From NCBI GenBank assembly GCA_964607915.1, contig CAZSMU010000014.1, positions 1 to 43,488 on the forward strand: a stretch of 43,488 nucleotides of DNA. The letters run 5' to 3'. The position numbers were made by a program, and so were the translations under genes. Below, one piece after another: positions 33,632 to 42,402 of this stretch (the first letter of the stretch is position 1; every line of letters starts with the position of its first letter). Below the pieces are notes generated by a model, which was given only the letters and a program-made list of their open reading frames with translations, was not told where the DNA came from and ran no database searches. This DNA comes from JADJPL01 sp964607915. Lineage in GTDB: Bacteria > Bacteroidota > Bacteroidia > Chitinophagales > Saprospiraceae.

Positions 33632-33689
33632 TACCCCCGGGTGGGGAAAGGCTTCCGAAAATAGGTGGCCCTCCCCCTGCCCGGGGGTA
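33632..33689. repeat. Inverted repeat between peroxiredoxin and clpS
   Basis: TACCCCCGGG (33632-33641) and CCCGGGGGTA (33680-33689) are exact inverted complements, and TGGGGA/TCCCC extend the pairing with a small bulge. The loop is about 38 bases or fewer. It lies just after the peroxiredoxin stop and before clpS, possibly a terminator or a leader structure, though no T-run follows. Confidence 0.5.
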
Positions 33690-33718
33690 GCTATCTTACA
33701 GCACAAAGTTTCGATACA

Positions 33719-34024
33719 ATGGCGGCATACCCTGAAAAAGCATGGGAAGAAAATGAGGAGGTAGCCCTGGAAGAGGAGATTTCCGACGGGGATACGGGCA
33801 ACCAGGCCCGACTGGTCGTGTACAACGACGACCACAACTCATTCGAGTGGGTCATCCAGTGTTTTATAGAAGTGCTGGAGCATTCCGAAACCCAGGCCGA
33901 GCAGCTCTCTCTCATTATTCACTTTAAGGGAAAAGCAACGGTGAAGACAGCGCCCAAATCGGTGCTGAAACCCAAGAGGGAGGCGCTGGTGGACCGCGGT
34001 CTTTCCGCTGTAATCGAAGAATAA
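33719..34024 (+). CDS. clpS: ATP-dependent Clp protease adaptor ClpS
   Basis: Adaptor that delivers N-degron substrates to ClpAP. From the ATG at 33719 it has 101 residues: an acidic N-terminal tail (ENEEVALEEE) and the core with LVVYNDDHNSFEWVI (the NDD motif) and LSLIIHFKGKATV. The open frame begins at 33665, but the first 18 residues overlap the inverted repeat and are unlike the family. The stop TAA (34022-34024) replaces the usual TAG at the first position of an intergenic repeat (TAAACTTGTTGCGAGGGG). Confidence 0.92.
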   Translation: MAAYPEKAWEENEEVALEEEISDGDTGNQARLVVYNDDHNSFEWVIQCFIEVLEHSETQAEQLSLIIHFKGKATVKTAPKSVLKPKREALVDRGLSAVIEE

Positions 34025-34092
34025 ACTTGTTGCGAGGGGCAGATGAGGTGAAAAACAAGCCTTACCCTAATAATCCCCCTCGCCACACATCT
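34022..34092. repeat. TAGACTTGTTGC repeat between convergent clpS and PfkB genes
   Basis: The left terminus, TAAACTTGTTGCGAGGGG (34022-34039), has one base changed from TAGACTTG. The right terminus on the minus strand is AGATGTGTGGCGAGGGG, 14 of 17 bases identical to the consensus. It may act as a bidirectional terminator for clpS and the PfkB kinase gene, whose stop is 21 bases further. Confidence 0.7.
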
Positions 34093-34112
34093 GATGAGCT
34101 GCCTCCGTGTAT

Positions 34113-35027
34113 TTACACCCGGAAGTGTACCAGCCGCACAAAGCGATCCACCCTGTCCTGAATCTCCTGTTGGCTTAGGGAGCGAAGCCGCTCTACGCTA
34201 AAGCGCTCCACGCAAAAGGATGCCATGGCCGACCCATAGATCACTGCGCGTTTCAGATTTTCAAAGTCAACCTCTCCTGTAGCGGCTAAGTAGCCCATGA
34301 ACCCGCCCGCAAAGGTATCTCCGGCACCGGTGGGATCGAACACTTCAAGCAAGGGGAGGGCAGGTGCGAAAAATACGTTCTCGCCTTCAAAAAGAAAAGC
34401 CCCGTGTTCCCCTTTCTTGATTACGACATATCGGGGTCCCATTTGGTGGATTCGTTCTGCCGCTCTTGCCAACGAGTAGACCCCGGACAGCTGACGCGCT
34501 TCTTCATCGTTGATAATCAACATATCCACCTTTTTCAGTACCTCGAGAAGGCTGTCCCAGGCAGTGTTCATCCAAAAGTTCATCGTGTCGAGCGCAACGA
34601 GCTTCGGGCGTACCTCCAATTGCTCAATGACGCGCATCTGAACGCTCGGCGTGAGGTTGCCCAACAGGACGAAATCGGTCTTCTTGTACTGCGCAGGCAG
34701 TACGGGATCGAAATCGGCCAGGACATTGAGTTGGGTGTCGAGGGTGTCCCGGCTGTTCATGTCGTTGTGGTAGCGGCCTGCCCAGAAAAATGATCTCTCT
34801 TCGGCCTTGATTTGCAAACCCTCCTGGTTGACGCCCCTGCTTTCCAAATCAGACAGAAATTCTTTCGGGAAATCCCCACCGATGACCGACACCAGACGGA
34901 TATCCTTTATAAAATACGAAGCCGCGAGCGCAATGTAGGAGGCAGCGCCCCCAATGGCGCGCTCGGCCCGCCCAAAAGGCGTTTCTATGTCATCAAAGGC
35001 AACTGTTCCAACCGTAAGTAAACTCAT
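34113..35027 (-). CDS. PfkB-family carbohydrate kinase
   Basis: A ribokinase-fold kinase of 304 residues. N-terminal LLTVGTVAFDDIETPFGRAE, GGAASYIALAASYF and the C-terminal signature DPTGAGDTFAGGFMGYLA with the catalytic Asp in GAGD. Substrate is uncertain; relatives phosphorylate sugars or nucleosides such as adenosine. Stands alone, between the convergent clpS and the divergent tRNA-Asn. Confidence 0.9.
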   Translation of the reverse strand: MSLLTVGTVAFDDIETPFGRAERAIGGAASYIALAASYFIKDIRLVSVIGGDFPKEFLSDLESRGVNQEGLQIKAEERSFFWAGRYHNDMNSRDTLDTQLNVLADFDPVLPAQYKKTDFVLLGNLTPSVQMRVIEQLEVRPKLVALDTMNFWMNTAWDSLLEVLKKVDMLIINDEEARQLSGVYSLARAAERIHQMGPRYVVIKKGEHGAFLFEGENVFFAPALPLLEVFDPTGAGDTFAGGFMGYLAATGEVDFENLKRAVIYGSAMASFCVERFSVERLRSLSQQEIQDRVDRFVRLVHFRV

Positions 35028-35060
35028 GAAAAAAATGTTTTAAAAAAATGATTGCAAATA

Positions 35061-35091
35061 TTGCACATTATTGTCTTTGCACATAACTTTG
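35061..35091 (+). promoter_or_regulatory. Promoter of tRNA-Asn (Bacteroidota type)
   Basis: TTG at 35061-35063 and TAACTTTG at 35084-35091 are 20 bases apart, matching the -33/-7 consensus TTG...TAnnTTTG of the phylum. The tRNA begins 63 bases downstream of the -7 element, consistent with a 5' leader removed by RNase P. Confidence 0.7.
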
Positions 35092-35153
35092 CACTCGCAT
35101 TTTGAAAGCAGCATGATTCTATAGAAAAAGCACTTTCCAAATGAAACCGGAAT

Positions 35154-35227
35154 GCCTCAGTAGCTCAGCCGGTTAGAGCGGCGGACTGTTAATCCGTAGG
35201 TCGTAGGTTCGAGCCCTACCTGAGGCG
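35154..35227 (+). tRNA. tRNA-Asn (anticodon GTT)
   Basis: Full cloverleaf: acceptor GCCTCAG pairs with CTGAGGC, D arm GCTCAGCCGGTTAGAGC, anticodon stem CGGA/TCCG enclosing the loop CTGTTAA with anticodon GTT, and T arm GTAGG-TTCGAGC-CCTAC. CCA is not encoded; GCAA follows. Identity asparagine is given by the anticodon GTT. Confidence 0.96.
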
Positions 35228-35230
35228 CAA

Positions 35231-35261
35231 AGCGCACGCATACCAAGCGTGCGCTTTTTTT
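35231..35261 (+). terminator. Rho-independent terminator after tRNA-Asn
   Basis: AGCGCACGC (35231-35239) and GCGTGCGCT (35247-35255) form a 9-bp stem with a 7-base loop, followed by TTTTTTT. The T-run reaches the 3' end of the convergent rlmN gene (stop at 35260-35262). Confidence 0.9.
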
Positions 35262-36306
35262 ATTCCTTATTGGCGAGTTGCCCACAAGCGGCGTCAATAT
35301 CTTTTCCCCGGCTCCTCCGCAGGGTGACCATCACATCTCTGGCCCTCAATACCTGGGCAAAGGCATTGATACGATCTTCTCTTGCTTTCCCGAACGGGGC
35401 ATTTTCAATGGGGTTGTACTCTATGATGTTTACGCGGACGGGAAAACGCCGGCACAGGCGGACGAGGTTTTCAGCGTCCTGCACACTGTCGTTGAATCCT
35501 TCAAAAGCTATGTATTCGTAGCTGATCCGGTTTTTTGTTTTCCGGTAGTAGTAGTCCAGGGCATCCATGAGCTCCTGAAGGTTGTTCTGCTCGTTGATGG
35601 GCATGATGTTATCGCGCTTGGTATCGTCGGCCGCATGGAGAGACAGCGCCAGGTTGACCTTGCTTTCGTCGTCGGCTAATTTCCGAATCATTTTTGCAAT
35701 CCCCGCAGTGCTGATCGTGATTCGTTTGGGCGACATGTTCAGTCCATTTTCAGAGGTCAGTCGTTCAATGGAGGCCATGACGTTGGCATAGGCCAGCAAG
35801 GGCTCGCCCATACCCATATATACGACGTTGGTGAGCGGGTGCCCGAATACCTCCAATGCTTGTTGGTTGACGAGATATACCTGGTCGAAAATTTCAGCGG
35901 GATCCAGATTGCGGACGCGCTTCATGCGTCCGGTGGCGCAAAAGGTACAGGTGAGACTGCACCCTACCTGGCAGGAAACACAAACGGTATATCGCTGCTC
36001 CTCCGGAACGGGAATGAGCACCGACTCTATCAGGTGGCCGTCGTAGAGGCGGAAGCGGGTTTTGACCGTTCCATCCGCACTGTGCTGTATCTTGTCGGGG
36101 ATAATGCCCCGGATTTCAAAAAGCCCCTGCAACTGAGTCCGGAGGGCCCGGGATAGATTGGTCATCGCCTCAAAACTATGGGCACCTTTTTGCCAGAGCC
36201 AGGCATACACCTGCCCTGCCCGGTAACCGGGCTCGCCCATCTCCCGGAAAGCGGCCTCTAATTCGGGGAGTGTCAGGGTGCGGATGTCTTTTTGGGTAGC
36301 ATGCAT
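35260..36306 (-). CDS. rlmN: Dual-specificity RNA methyltransferase RlmN
   Basis: Radical SAM enzyme that makes 2-methyladenosine at A2503 of 23S rRNA and A37 of some tRNAs. The cluster motif is C116-x3-C120-x2-C123 in GCSLTCTFCATG, and the methyl-carrying Cys is at 341 in DAACGQ near the C-terminus. YMGMGEPLLAY and RITISTAGI are also typical. 348 residues is the normal length. It converges on the tRNA-Asn gene. Confidence 0.95.
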   Translation of the reverse strand: MHATQKDIRTLTLPELEAAFREMGEPGYRAGQVYAWLWQKGAHSFEAMTNLSRALRTQLQGLFEIRGIIPDKIQHSADGTVKTRFRLYDGHLIESVLIPVPEEQRYTVCVSCQVGCSLTCTFCATGRMKRVRNLDPAEIFDQVYLVNQQALEVFGHPLTNVVYMGMGEPLLAYANVMASIERLTSENGLNMSPKRITISTAGIAKMIRKLADDESKVNLALSLHAADDTKRDNIMPINEQNNLQELMDALDYYYRKTKNRISYEYIAFEGFNDSVQDAENLVRLCRRFPVRVNIIEYNPIENAPFGKAREDRINAFAQVLRARDVMVTLRRSRGKDIDAACGQLANKE

Positions 36307-36393
36307 GATTTCGAAATGATTTTTTGGGGTTGTGCAAACAGTCTGCCTTTCACCTGCTGACAGGAAATTTCTCCCGGAGTAGCGATGAACTCG

Positions 36394-38175
36394 TTATAAA
36401 GGACGGCATTTTGCTTTGAGCCAGACGACTTCGTCTGCCCCGAGCAAGGGCGCCAACCCATCAAACACTTTTTGGTGGTAATCGTTCAGCCACCGGAGCT
36501 CCTCGGGATGTAGCAGGCGGATATCTATGAGCGTAGTATCTATCGGAAACAGGGAAACGGTTTCAAACTGCAAAAAACCGGGATATCCCTGACTTTCCAC
36601 GCAGAGCAGCAGGTTTTCTATCCGGATGCCGTATTTACCGGCTGGGTAATACCCGGGTTCGTTGGACGTGAGCATGCCCGGCCGGAAAGGAGTGGCCCCC
36701 CTTGAAGTGGCAGGACTGGCCGCAAACCCGTTGGGCCCTTCGTGTACGCTGAGGAAAAAACCGACTCCGTGCCCGGTGCCGTGCCCATAGGCCAGCCCAT
36801 CCATCCAAAGGGGCAAACGGGCCAGGGTGTCGAGTTGCATCCCCACGGTTCCTTCCGGGAAGCGGGCTGAGGCCAGGGCGATATGCCCTTTCAACACCAG
36901 AGTGTAGGCGCGTTTCTGTTCTTCATTCGGCGTACCCAGTGCGATGGTACGGGTTATATCGGTCGTGCCGTCGAGGTACTGGCCGCCACTGTCGAGCAAG
37001 AGTAGGCCCTCCGGATGGATGGGGGCGGCATTTTTCTCCTGGGGCCGATAGTGGACGATAGCCCCATTGGCTCCGTAGCCGACGATAGCCGGGAAGCTCT
37101 CCCCTTTGTACCTGGGTTGCTCGGCGCGAAAGGCAGCCAACCGCTGCGCCACGTCGTATTCCGTAATGCGGTGTTGTTTGTCGAGCGATGACTCCAGCCA
37201 GCAAAACAGGTGCAGCAGGGCCACGCCATCTTTGCGCATGCATTCACGGATATGCCGTATCTCGGTAGGGTTCTTGATGGCCTTCAGGTGCTGTATCGGG
37301 CTGGGAATCTCCCTTATGCGTTGGGGGTCGAGTCTGGAATACAGGGCTATGCTCGTATGCGAAGGGTCGAGACAGAGGTGTGTGTTGCCGTCGAGGTGCT
37401 CTACATCACTCCAGATGGCTTCGTAGGGCCGGAGGAGAATCTGATCTGCTTCGAGGGTGCTTTTGAGGGAAGCGCTGATTTTTTCAGGCGAAAGGTACAA
37501 GGTGGCCTGTGTAGGGGAAATGAGGAGATAAGCCATGAAGAGCGGATTGCAGTCAATATCGCTTCCGCGGAGGTTCAGTGCCCATGCAATATCGTCGAGT
37601 GCGCTGCAAAGTAAGGTATCCGAGGGGTGGACAAGAGCCTGCCGGATAGATTCCAGCTTCTCTTTTCTGCTTTGTCCGGCAAAAGTTATGTCGTGTTCGT
37701 AAACCGGGTCTTCTGGGAGCGGGGGCCTGTCTGCCCAGATAGGTGCAACCAGATCCAGGGTGTAGTCCAACTGAATATTTTTAGGGTAAAACTGCTTTTC
37801 TAAATAACGGGCCTGCTGTACGGAAAAAAGCCGTCCGTCCAGGCCGATGCGCGCACCGGGCATAAGGCGATCCCGTAACCAACCGATGTGCTCGGGAGCA
37901 TGTGGGACGAGCTGTTGGTGCAATGCAATACCGCTGCCGGCCAGCTCTTGCTCCGCCTGGATGAAATAGCGGGAATCCGTCCATAGTCCGGCCTCTTCCG
38001 CCAGGACGACCAGGGTTCCGGCAGAACCGCTGAAACCGCTCAGCCATGCCCGACTCTGCCAGTGGGCACTCAGGTATTCGCTCTGGTGCGGGTCGGAGGA
38101 AGGGACCAAATAGGCATCCAGTTGGTGTGCGAACATTTGCTGCCGCAAAAGCACCGTTTTTTCAGAAACCGTCAT
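36394..38175 (-). CDS. Aminopeptidase P family (Xaa-Pro aminopeptidase)
   Basis: M24B metallopeptidase that removes N-terminal residues preceding proline. The 593-residue form has three parts: two creatinase-like N-terminal domains and the pita-bread catalytic domain, with a C-terminal extension, as in the longer eukaryotic and bacterial AMPP. The metal ligands are visible: two Asp in LLDSGGQYLDGTTDITRT, His in HGTGHGVGFFLSVHEGP, and Glu in SNEPGYYPAG and IRIENLL. No signal peptide is seen, so it is probably cytoplasmic. It is followed by rlmN at 87 bases; whether they are one transcript is unknown. Confidence 0.93.
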   Translation of the reverse strand: MTVSEKTVLLRQQMFAHQLDAYLVPSSDPHQSEYLSAHWQSRAWLSGFSGSAGTLVVLAEEAGLWTDSRYFIQAEQELAGSGIALHQQLVPHAPEHIGWLRDRLMPGARIGLDGRLFSVQQARYLEKQFYPKNIQLDYTLDLVAPIWADRPPLPEDPVYEHDITFAGQSRKEKLESIRQALVHPSDTLLCSALDDIAWALNLRGSDIDCNPLFMAYLLISPTQATLYLSPEKISASLKSTLEADQILLRPYEAIWSDVEHLDGNTHLCLDPSHTSIALYSRLDPQRIREIPSPIQHLKAIKNPTEIRHIRECMRKDGVALLHLFCWLESSLDKQHRITEYDVAQRLAAFRAEQPRYKGESFPAIVGYGANGAIVHYRPQEKNAAPIHPEGLLLLDSGGQYLDGTTDITRTIALGTPNEEQKRAYTLVLKGHIALASARFPEGTVGMQLDTLARLPLWMDGLAYGHGTGHGVGFFLSVHEGPNGFAASPATSRGATPFRPGMLTSNEPGYYPAGKYGIRIENLLLCVESQGYPGFLQFETVSLFPIDTTLIDIRLLHPEELRWLNDYHQKVFDGLAPLLGADEVVWLKAKCRPL

Positions 38176-38323
38176 AGTATAAAAATTGTTAGGCTAAGGT
38201 AAGGTGTATGTATAAATTTGGAACGATTTTTGCTATAAATTGCAACCAAAAATAATATATATCGTTAATAATTATATAAAAAAATGTGATAGGGCCGGAA
38301 ATGAGGAAGACAAGGCTTTCCTC

Positions 38324-38348
38324 GCAAAGGCTTTCTGAGAGCGCATAG
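38324..38348. repeat. Possible core remnant of the TAGACTTGTTGC repeat
   Basis: GCAAAGGCTTTCTGAGAGCGCATAG agrees at about 21 of 25 positions with the central segment of the full-length repeat (GCAAAGGCTTTTTGAGGGAGTATAG in the copy at 10850-11006). No terminal arms surround it. It lies 50 bases before rpoN. Confidence 0.4.
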
Positions 38349-38398
38349 TCCAGTCGGTCCATGGGATCGAATGGTTCCTGATTGCCATTTAAAGCACC

Positions 38399-39919
38399 AT
38401 GAAAGTAGGAATAGGTCAAAAACAGGTCCAGCTACAAAAGTTGTCCCCGCAACAAATCCAGTTGATGAAGTTGTTGCAGGTGCCTACGGTTTTGCTTGAC
38501 CAGCGCATCAAGGAGGAGCTCGAGATAAATCCTGCCCTGGAAGAAGGCGATTATGATTTAGCAGACGACATGGCGCAGGAGGCTCCTGAACCAGCAGAAT
38601 CTTTTGACCAGGAGGGCGAGGGCGAGCGGGATGAAGTGCCCTTCGAAGAGGAAGACTATGTACAGGACTATCTCGGGGAGGAGGATGGATACAGGGCCTG
38701 GAACGATGCGAATCATACAGAGGAAGAAGACAGGCAGTTGCCGATCGCCGGCGAAAACTCGTTCCACGAATTCCTGGAACAGCAAATGGGCATGCTGGAT
38801 TTCCAAAACGAAAGAGAGGAAGCAATCGCCCGCCAGCTCATCGGCAGTATTGACGAGGACGGCTACCTGCGCAGGGATCCTGCCTCGGTATGCGATGATT
38901 TGCTGTTTTCCAAAAATATCGTCGTGGAAGAAGGGGAAGTCTTGCAGGTGCTGAAAAAAGTACAGCGCCTGGACCCCCCCGGCACAGGCGCGCGCGACCT
39001 GCAGGAATGCCTGCGGATCCAGTTGGAGTACCTCATGGAAAGTGCCGGGAATCTGGACGATGACCAGTGGGAGGCTTTGCAGACTGCTCACAAGCTAATC
39101 GCTAAATATTTCGACGCGTTTTCCAAAAAACATTTTGAAAAGCTACAACGCACGCTTGGTATTGACGAAGATGCCCTGAAGCGTGCCGTCGAATGTATCC
39201 TGAAGCTGAACCCCAAGCCGGCCAGTGGTTATACGGGCAATATGAACAGCCGGTCGGCACAGTACATCATCCCCGATTTTATCGTGGTCAACATAGACGG
39301 GGAACCGGAACTCAGCCTCAACTCCCGCAATGCACCGGACTTGAAAATCAGCGAGCAGTTCCGCGATATGTTCCGCTCTTACAACGAGCGTCGCCGCAGT
39401 AAAAAACTGACCCGACAGGATAAAGAAGCCATGCTCTTCATCAAACAGAAAATAGAGTCTGCCCGCTGGTTTATAGATGCTATCCGGCAACGCCACGAGA
39501 CTATGCTCCGCACCATGTATGCGATTATGCAGTACCAGCAGGATTATTTTGCTACCGGAGATGAAAAAAAAATAAGACCCATGATTCTTCAGGATGTGGC
39601 AGAGATAACGGGTCTGGATGTGTCCACAATCTCGCGGGTGGCAAACAGCAAGTACGTCCAAACAGAGTATGGAACCCGCAGGCTCAAGGACTTTTTCTCG
39701 GAAGGTATGCAGACGAGCGAGGGAGAGGAAGTTTCTACGCTGGAAGTGAAAAAAATACTCGTCGAACTAATCGGGGGAGAGAATAAGCGGCATCCTTTGT
39801 CCGATGACCGACTCACGGAGTTGCTCCAGGAAAAGGGATACCCCATTGCCAGGCGTACCGTGGCCAAGTACCGCGACCAGTTGAACGTGCCCAAGGCAAG
39901 CCTTCGAAAGGTGCTCTGA
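38399..39919 (+). CDS. rpoN: RNA polymerase sigma-54 factor
   Basis: Alternative sigma factor for -24/-12 promoters with AAA+ activators. The 506-residue protein has the Gln/Leu-rich region I (QKLSPQQIQLMKLL), an acidic region II (residues about 50-110), the core-binding region III and the C-terminal RpoN box ARRTVAKYR at about 484-492. The helix-turn-helix is near LDVSTISRVANSKYV. It is divergent from the aminopeptidase P gene across 223 bases with a very AT-rich stretch (38235-38285). The 3' end is 5 bases from the convergent aminotransferase stop. No clear sigma-54 promoters were recognised in this window. Confidence 0.96.
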   Translation: MKVGIGQKQVQLQKLSPQQIQLMKLLQVPTVLLDQRIKEELEINPALEEGDYDLADDMAQEAPEPAESFDQEGEGERDEVPFEEEDYVQDYLGEEDGYRAWNDANHTEEEDRQLPIAGENSFHEFLEQQMGMLDFQNEREEAIARQLIGSIDEDGYLRRDPASVCDDLLFSKNIVVEEGEVLQVLKKVQRLDPPGTGARDLQECLRIQLEYLMESAGNLDDDQWEALQTAHKLIAKYFDAFSKKHFEKLQRTLGIDEDALKRAVECILKLNPKPASGYTGNMNSRSAQYIIPDFIVVNIDGEPELSLNSRNAPDLKISEQFRDMFRSYNERRRSKKLTRQDKEAMLFIKQKIESARWFIDAIRQRHETMLRTMYAIMQYQQDYFATGDEKKIRPMILQDVAEITGLDVSTISRVANSKYVQTEYGTRRLKDFFSEGMQTSEGEEVSTLEVKKILVELIGGENKRHPLSDDRLTELLQEKGYPIARRTVAKYRDQLNVPKASLRKVL

Positions 39920-39924
39920 CTACT

Positions 39925-41109
39925 TTAGGATAAAGCGCTCAACGCGCTCAGGATAGTTGTACAGGCCAGCTCTATCTCCTCCTCGCCAATAGTGAGGGGC
40001 GGGGCTACGCGAAGCGCACGGTCATTAAAAAGGAACCAGTCGCTGAGGACTCCGTTCTCGAGGCAGTGGTGGATGGTTTTGCGCACGTCTTCGGCGCTGC
40101 GCAGTTCTACGGCCATGAGCAAGCCTGCACTGCGGACATCCAGTATCGCGGGATGCACGAGAAGCCGCCTGAAATGGGCTTCTTTGTGGGGCACTTGTTG
40201 TATGAGGTCGCTCTCCAAAAGGGCTTCCAGAGCTGCCAGGCCGGCCGCGCAGGATACCGGATGCCCCCCAAAAGTCGTGATATGCCCAAGCACGGGGCGC
40301 TGGCTGAGCGAAGCCATGAGCTCGTGCGATGCAATAAATGCGCCTAAGGGCATGCCGCCTCCCATAGCTTTGGCCAAGAGGAGGATATCCGGTACTACGC
40401 CATACTGCTCAAAAGCGAACAGGGAGCCGGTACGGCCGTAACCGGCCTGGATTTCGTCGAAAATCAGCAGGGCACCGGTTTCGTCGCAGCGCGACCGGAG
40501 CGCTTGCAGATAGCCTTTGTCGGGTTTTCGGACCCCCCATTCTGCTTGTACCGTTTCGACGATGACAGCAGCGGTTTGCCGATCAATGCGATCCAGGCAA
40601 TGGAGGCAATTGAAGTCAATGTGCCGGATACCGGGCAGGAGAGGATGAAACGCCTGGGTGAAGTCGGTTGGCCACATCAGGCTCGCAGCGCCTTGTGTGC
40701 TGCCGTGGTAGGCGTAGCTGCAGGACAAGAACCCAGGGCGTCCGGTATGGCGTTTGGCGAGTTTCATAGCCCCCTCCGTTGCCTCCGCACCGGAGTTGAC
40801 AAAGTAGGTGCAGTTGAGCGAGGGAGGCAACTGCTCGGCGAGCCGCGTGGCGAGCTTTACTTGTGGCTCCAGTACAAACTCCCCATACACCAACGTGTGC
40901 AGATAGCGATCTGCCTGCTCTTTAATGGCCGCTACGACCCGCGGATGCCGATGCCCCAGGCTGCTGACGCTGATTCCGGAAATGAGGTCCAGAACGCGTT
41001 TGCCGCTTCGGTTATACAGCCAACATCCTTCCGCTCGTTCTATTTCGAGGGCTAAAGGGAAGGGGCTGGTCTGGGCGACGTGTTGTAAAAATAGCGGACG
41101 TAGGGACAT
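39925..41109 (-). CDS. Class III aminotransferase (ArgD/ornithine-aminotransferase-like)
   Basis: PLP-dependent aminotransferase of 394 residues, resembling acetylornithine and ornithine aminotransferases. Landmarks: SGISVSSLGHRHPRVVAAI, FVNSGAEATEGAMKLAK, FDEIQAGYGRTGSLFAFEQ and the Schiff-base Lys in LLLAKAMGGGMPLGAF. Genes of arginine synthesis are not near it, so the substrate is left open. It is divergent from the thioredoxin-fold gene (59 bases) and convergent with rpoN. Confidence 0.9.
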   Translation of the reverse strand: MSLRPLFLQHVAQTSPFPLALEIERAEGCWLYNRSGKRVLDLISGISVSSLGHRHPRVVAAIKEQADRYLHTLVYGEFVLEPQVKLATRLAEQLPPSLNCTYFVNSGAEATEGAMKLAKRHTGRPGFLSCSYAYHGSTQGAASLMWPTDFTQAFHPLLPGIRHIDFNCLHCLDRIDRQTAAVIVETVQAEWGVRKPDKGYLQALRSRCDETGALLIFDEIQAGYGRTGSLFAFEQYGVVPDILLLAKAMGGGMPLGAFIASHELMASLSQRPVLGHITTFGGHPVSCAAGLAALEALLESDLIQQVPHKEAHFRRLLVHPAILDVRSAGLLMAVELRSAEDVRKTIHHCLENGVLSDWFLFNDRALRVAPPLTIGEEEIELACTTILSALSALS

Positions 41110-41168
41110 CTTGTAGCGAACGGTTAAATTCTTGCGAATCTATGTATAATTTTGTAAAAAAAGTGAAC

Positions 41169-42335
41169 ATGAAAAAAGCCTTGCTCTTTCTGGGAATGCT
41201 GTGGTTTGCGCATACGGGTGCTTTTGCCCAGGGGATTGTCTTTTTTGAAGGAACCTGGGAACAGGCCCTGGAAAAGGCCCGGGCAGAGGAAAAGCCCATC
41301 TTCGTAGATGCCTATACCACCTGGTGCGGCCCCTGTAAGATGATGTCCCAGCGCATTTTCCCAGACCCGCAAGTGGGGGACCTGTTCAACGCAAATTTTA
41401 TCTCTGTAAAAATAGATATGGAGCAGGAGCCGGGTTTGAAGTTTCAGCGCCAATATCCCGTACGGGCGTATCCTACCTTGTTGTTCATAGATGGAACAGG
41501 GAAGGAAATCAAACGCGTACTGGGCTTCCAACAGGTGGATGCCATGCTTCAAATAGGCCGCAACGTACTGGCCGGCCTGGATAAAAGCAGCGAACTGGCA
41601 GCCGCCTACGCGAAGGGAGAACGCGACCCCGCCTTGGTCTATACGTATATCCGGAGCTTGAACCGGGCCGGGGAGCCCAGTTTGCGCATTGCCAACGACT
41701 TCCTGCGCGGCCAGTCAGACCTGAGCACAGAGGCCAACCTGAAAATTATTTTTGAAGCTACCCTCGAAGCCGATACCCGCGTCTTCGAATGGCTCACCCG
41801 ATACAGAAAAGAAATGAATAGCTTGCACGGTGAAGAAAAAGTCAATGACCGGATATACGATGCCTGCCTGCGTACAGCCCGCAAAGCCCTGGAAATGAAT
41901 ACGCCCGATTTGCGGGAAGAGGTCGAACGCAAAATGGGTGAATTCTTGCCCCTCCGCGCCAGGGCGTTCGCGAGCCGAATGGATATGGAACAGGCTTTGC
42001 GCACAAAAGATACAAAAGCATACCTCAAAGCAGTCCAGATATTCGCTAAGGAAGGCGGTGCTGAACCTTCCCATCTGCTGAAGAGCATAGCTATGGAGGT
42101 TGCGGGCCAGCCCGGTTTGAACGAACAAGGAACGGGTTACGCCGCCCGACTGTTGCGCATGGCGGCCGAAAACACGCCCCGCAGCGCAACGTACCTCGAC
42201 CTGGGCGAGTTCCTGCTCTCGCAAGGCGACAAAGCAGGTGCGCGCAGCGCCGCCGAAAAAGCTGCTGAATGGGCAAAAAAAGAAGGTCCACAGGCAGAAA
42301 AGCAAGTATCGGATTTCATGCTGAAACTCGGATAA
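41169..42335 (+). CDS. Exported thioredoxin-fold protein with helical C-terminal region
   Basis: A 388-residue protein. Signal peptide MKKALLFLGMLWFAHTGAFA, then a thioredoxin domain to about residue 130 with the redox motif W-C53-G-P-C56 in TTWCGPCKMM and the cis-Pro region VRAYPTLLF. The remaining 250 residues are alpha-helical, TPR-like, without recognised catalytic residues. The start ATG at 41169 is chosen because the signal begins there; the open frame to 41142 overlaps a TAATTTTG stretch that resembles a -7 element. Likely periplasmic disulfide or assembly role. thiL follows after 67 bases. Confidence 0.88.
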   Translation: MKKALLFLGMLWFAHTGAFAQGIVFFEGTWEQALEKARAEEKPIFVDAYTTWCGPCKMMSQRIFPDPQVGDLFNANFISVKIDMEQEPGLKFQRQYPVRAYPTLLFIDGTGKEIKRVLGFQQVDAMLQIGRNVLAGLDKSSELAAAYAKGERDPALVYTYIRSLNRAGEPSLRIANDFLRGQSDLSTEANLKIIFEATLEADTRVFEWLTRYRKEMNSLHGEEKVNDRIYDACLRTARKALEMNTPDLREEVERKMGEFLPLRARAFASRMDMEQALRTKDTKAYLKAVQIFAKEGGAEPSHLLKSIAMEVAGQPGLNEQGTGYAARLLRMAAENTPRSATYLDLGEFLLSQGDKAGARSAAEKAAEWAKKEGPQAEKQVSDFMLKLG

Positions 42336-42402
42336 CTCCCAAGACTGAAATCCTACACCATGCGCAGTAAGGCGATTTAACAGGTACTCTGGATAAAAAA
42401 TT

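Noticed and set aside
38215..38290. Very AT-rich stretch upstream of rpoN as an origin or mobile-element scar
   Set aside because: No DnaA boxes, repeats or terminal inverted repeats flank it; it is more simply a divergent promoter region.
38435..38458. GTTGTCCCCGCAACAA in rpoN as another repeat terminus
   Set aside because: It encodes conserved region I residues (LSPQQ) and lacks the rest of the terminus.
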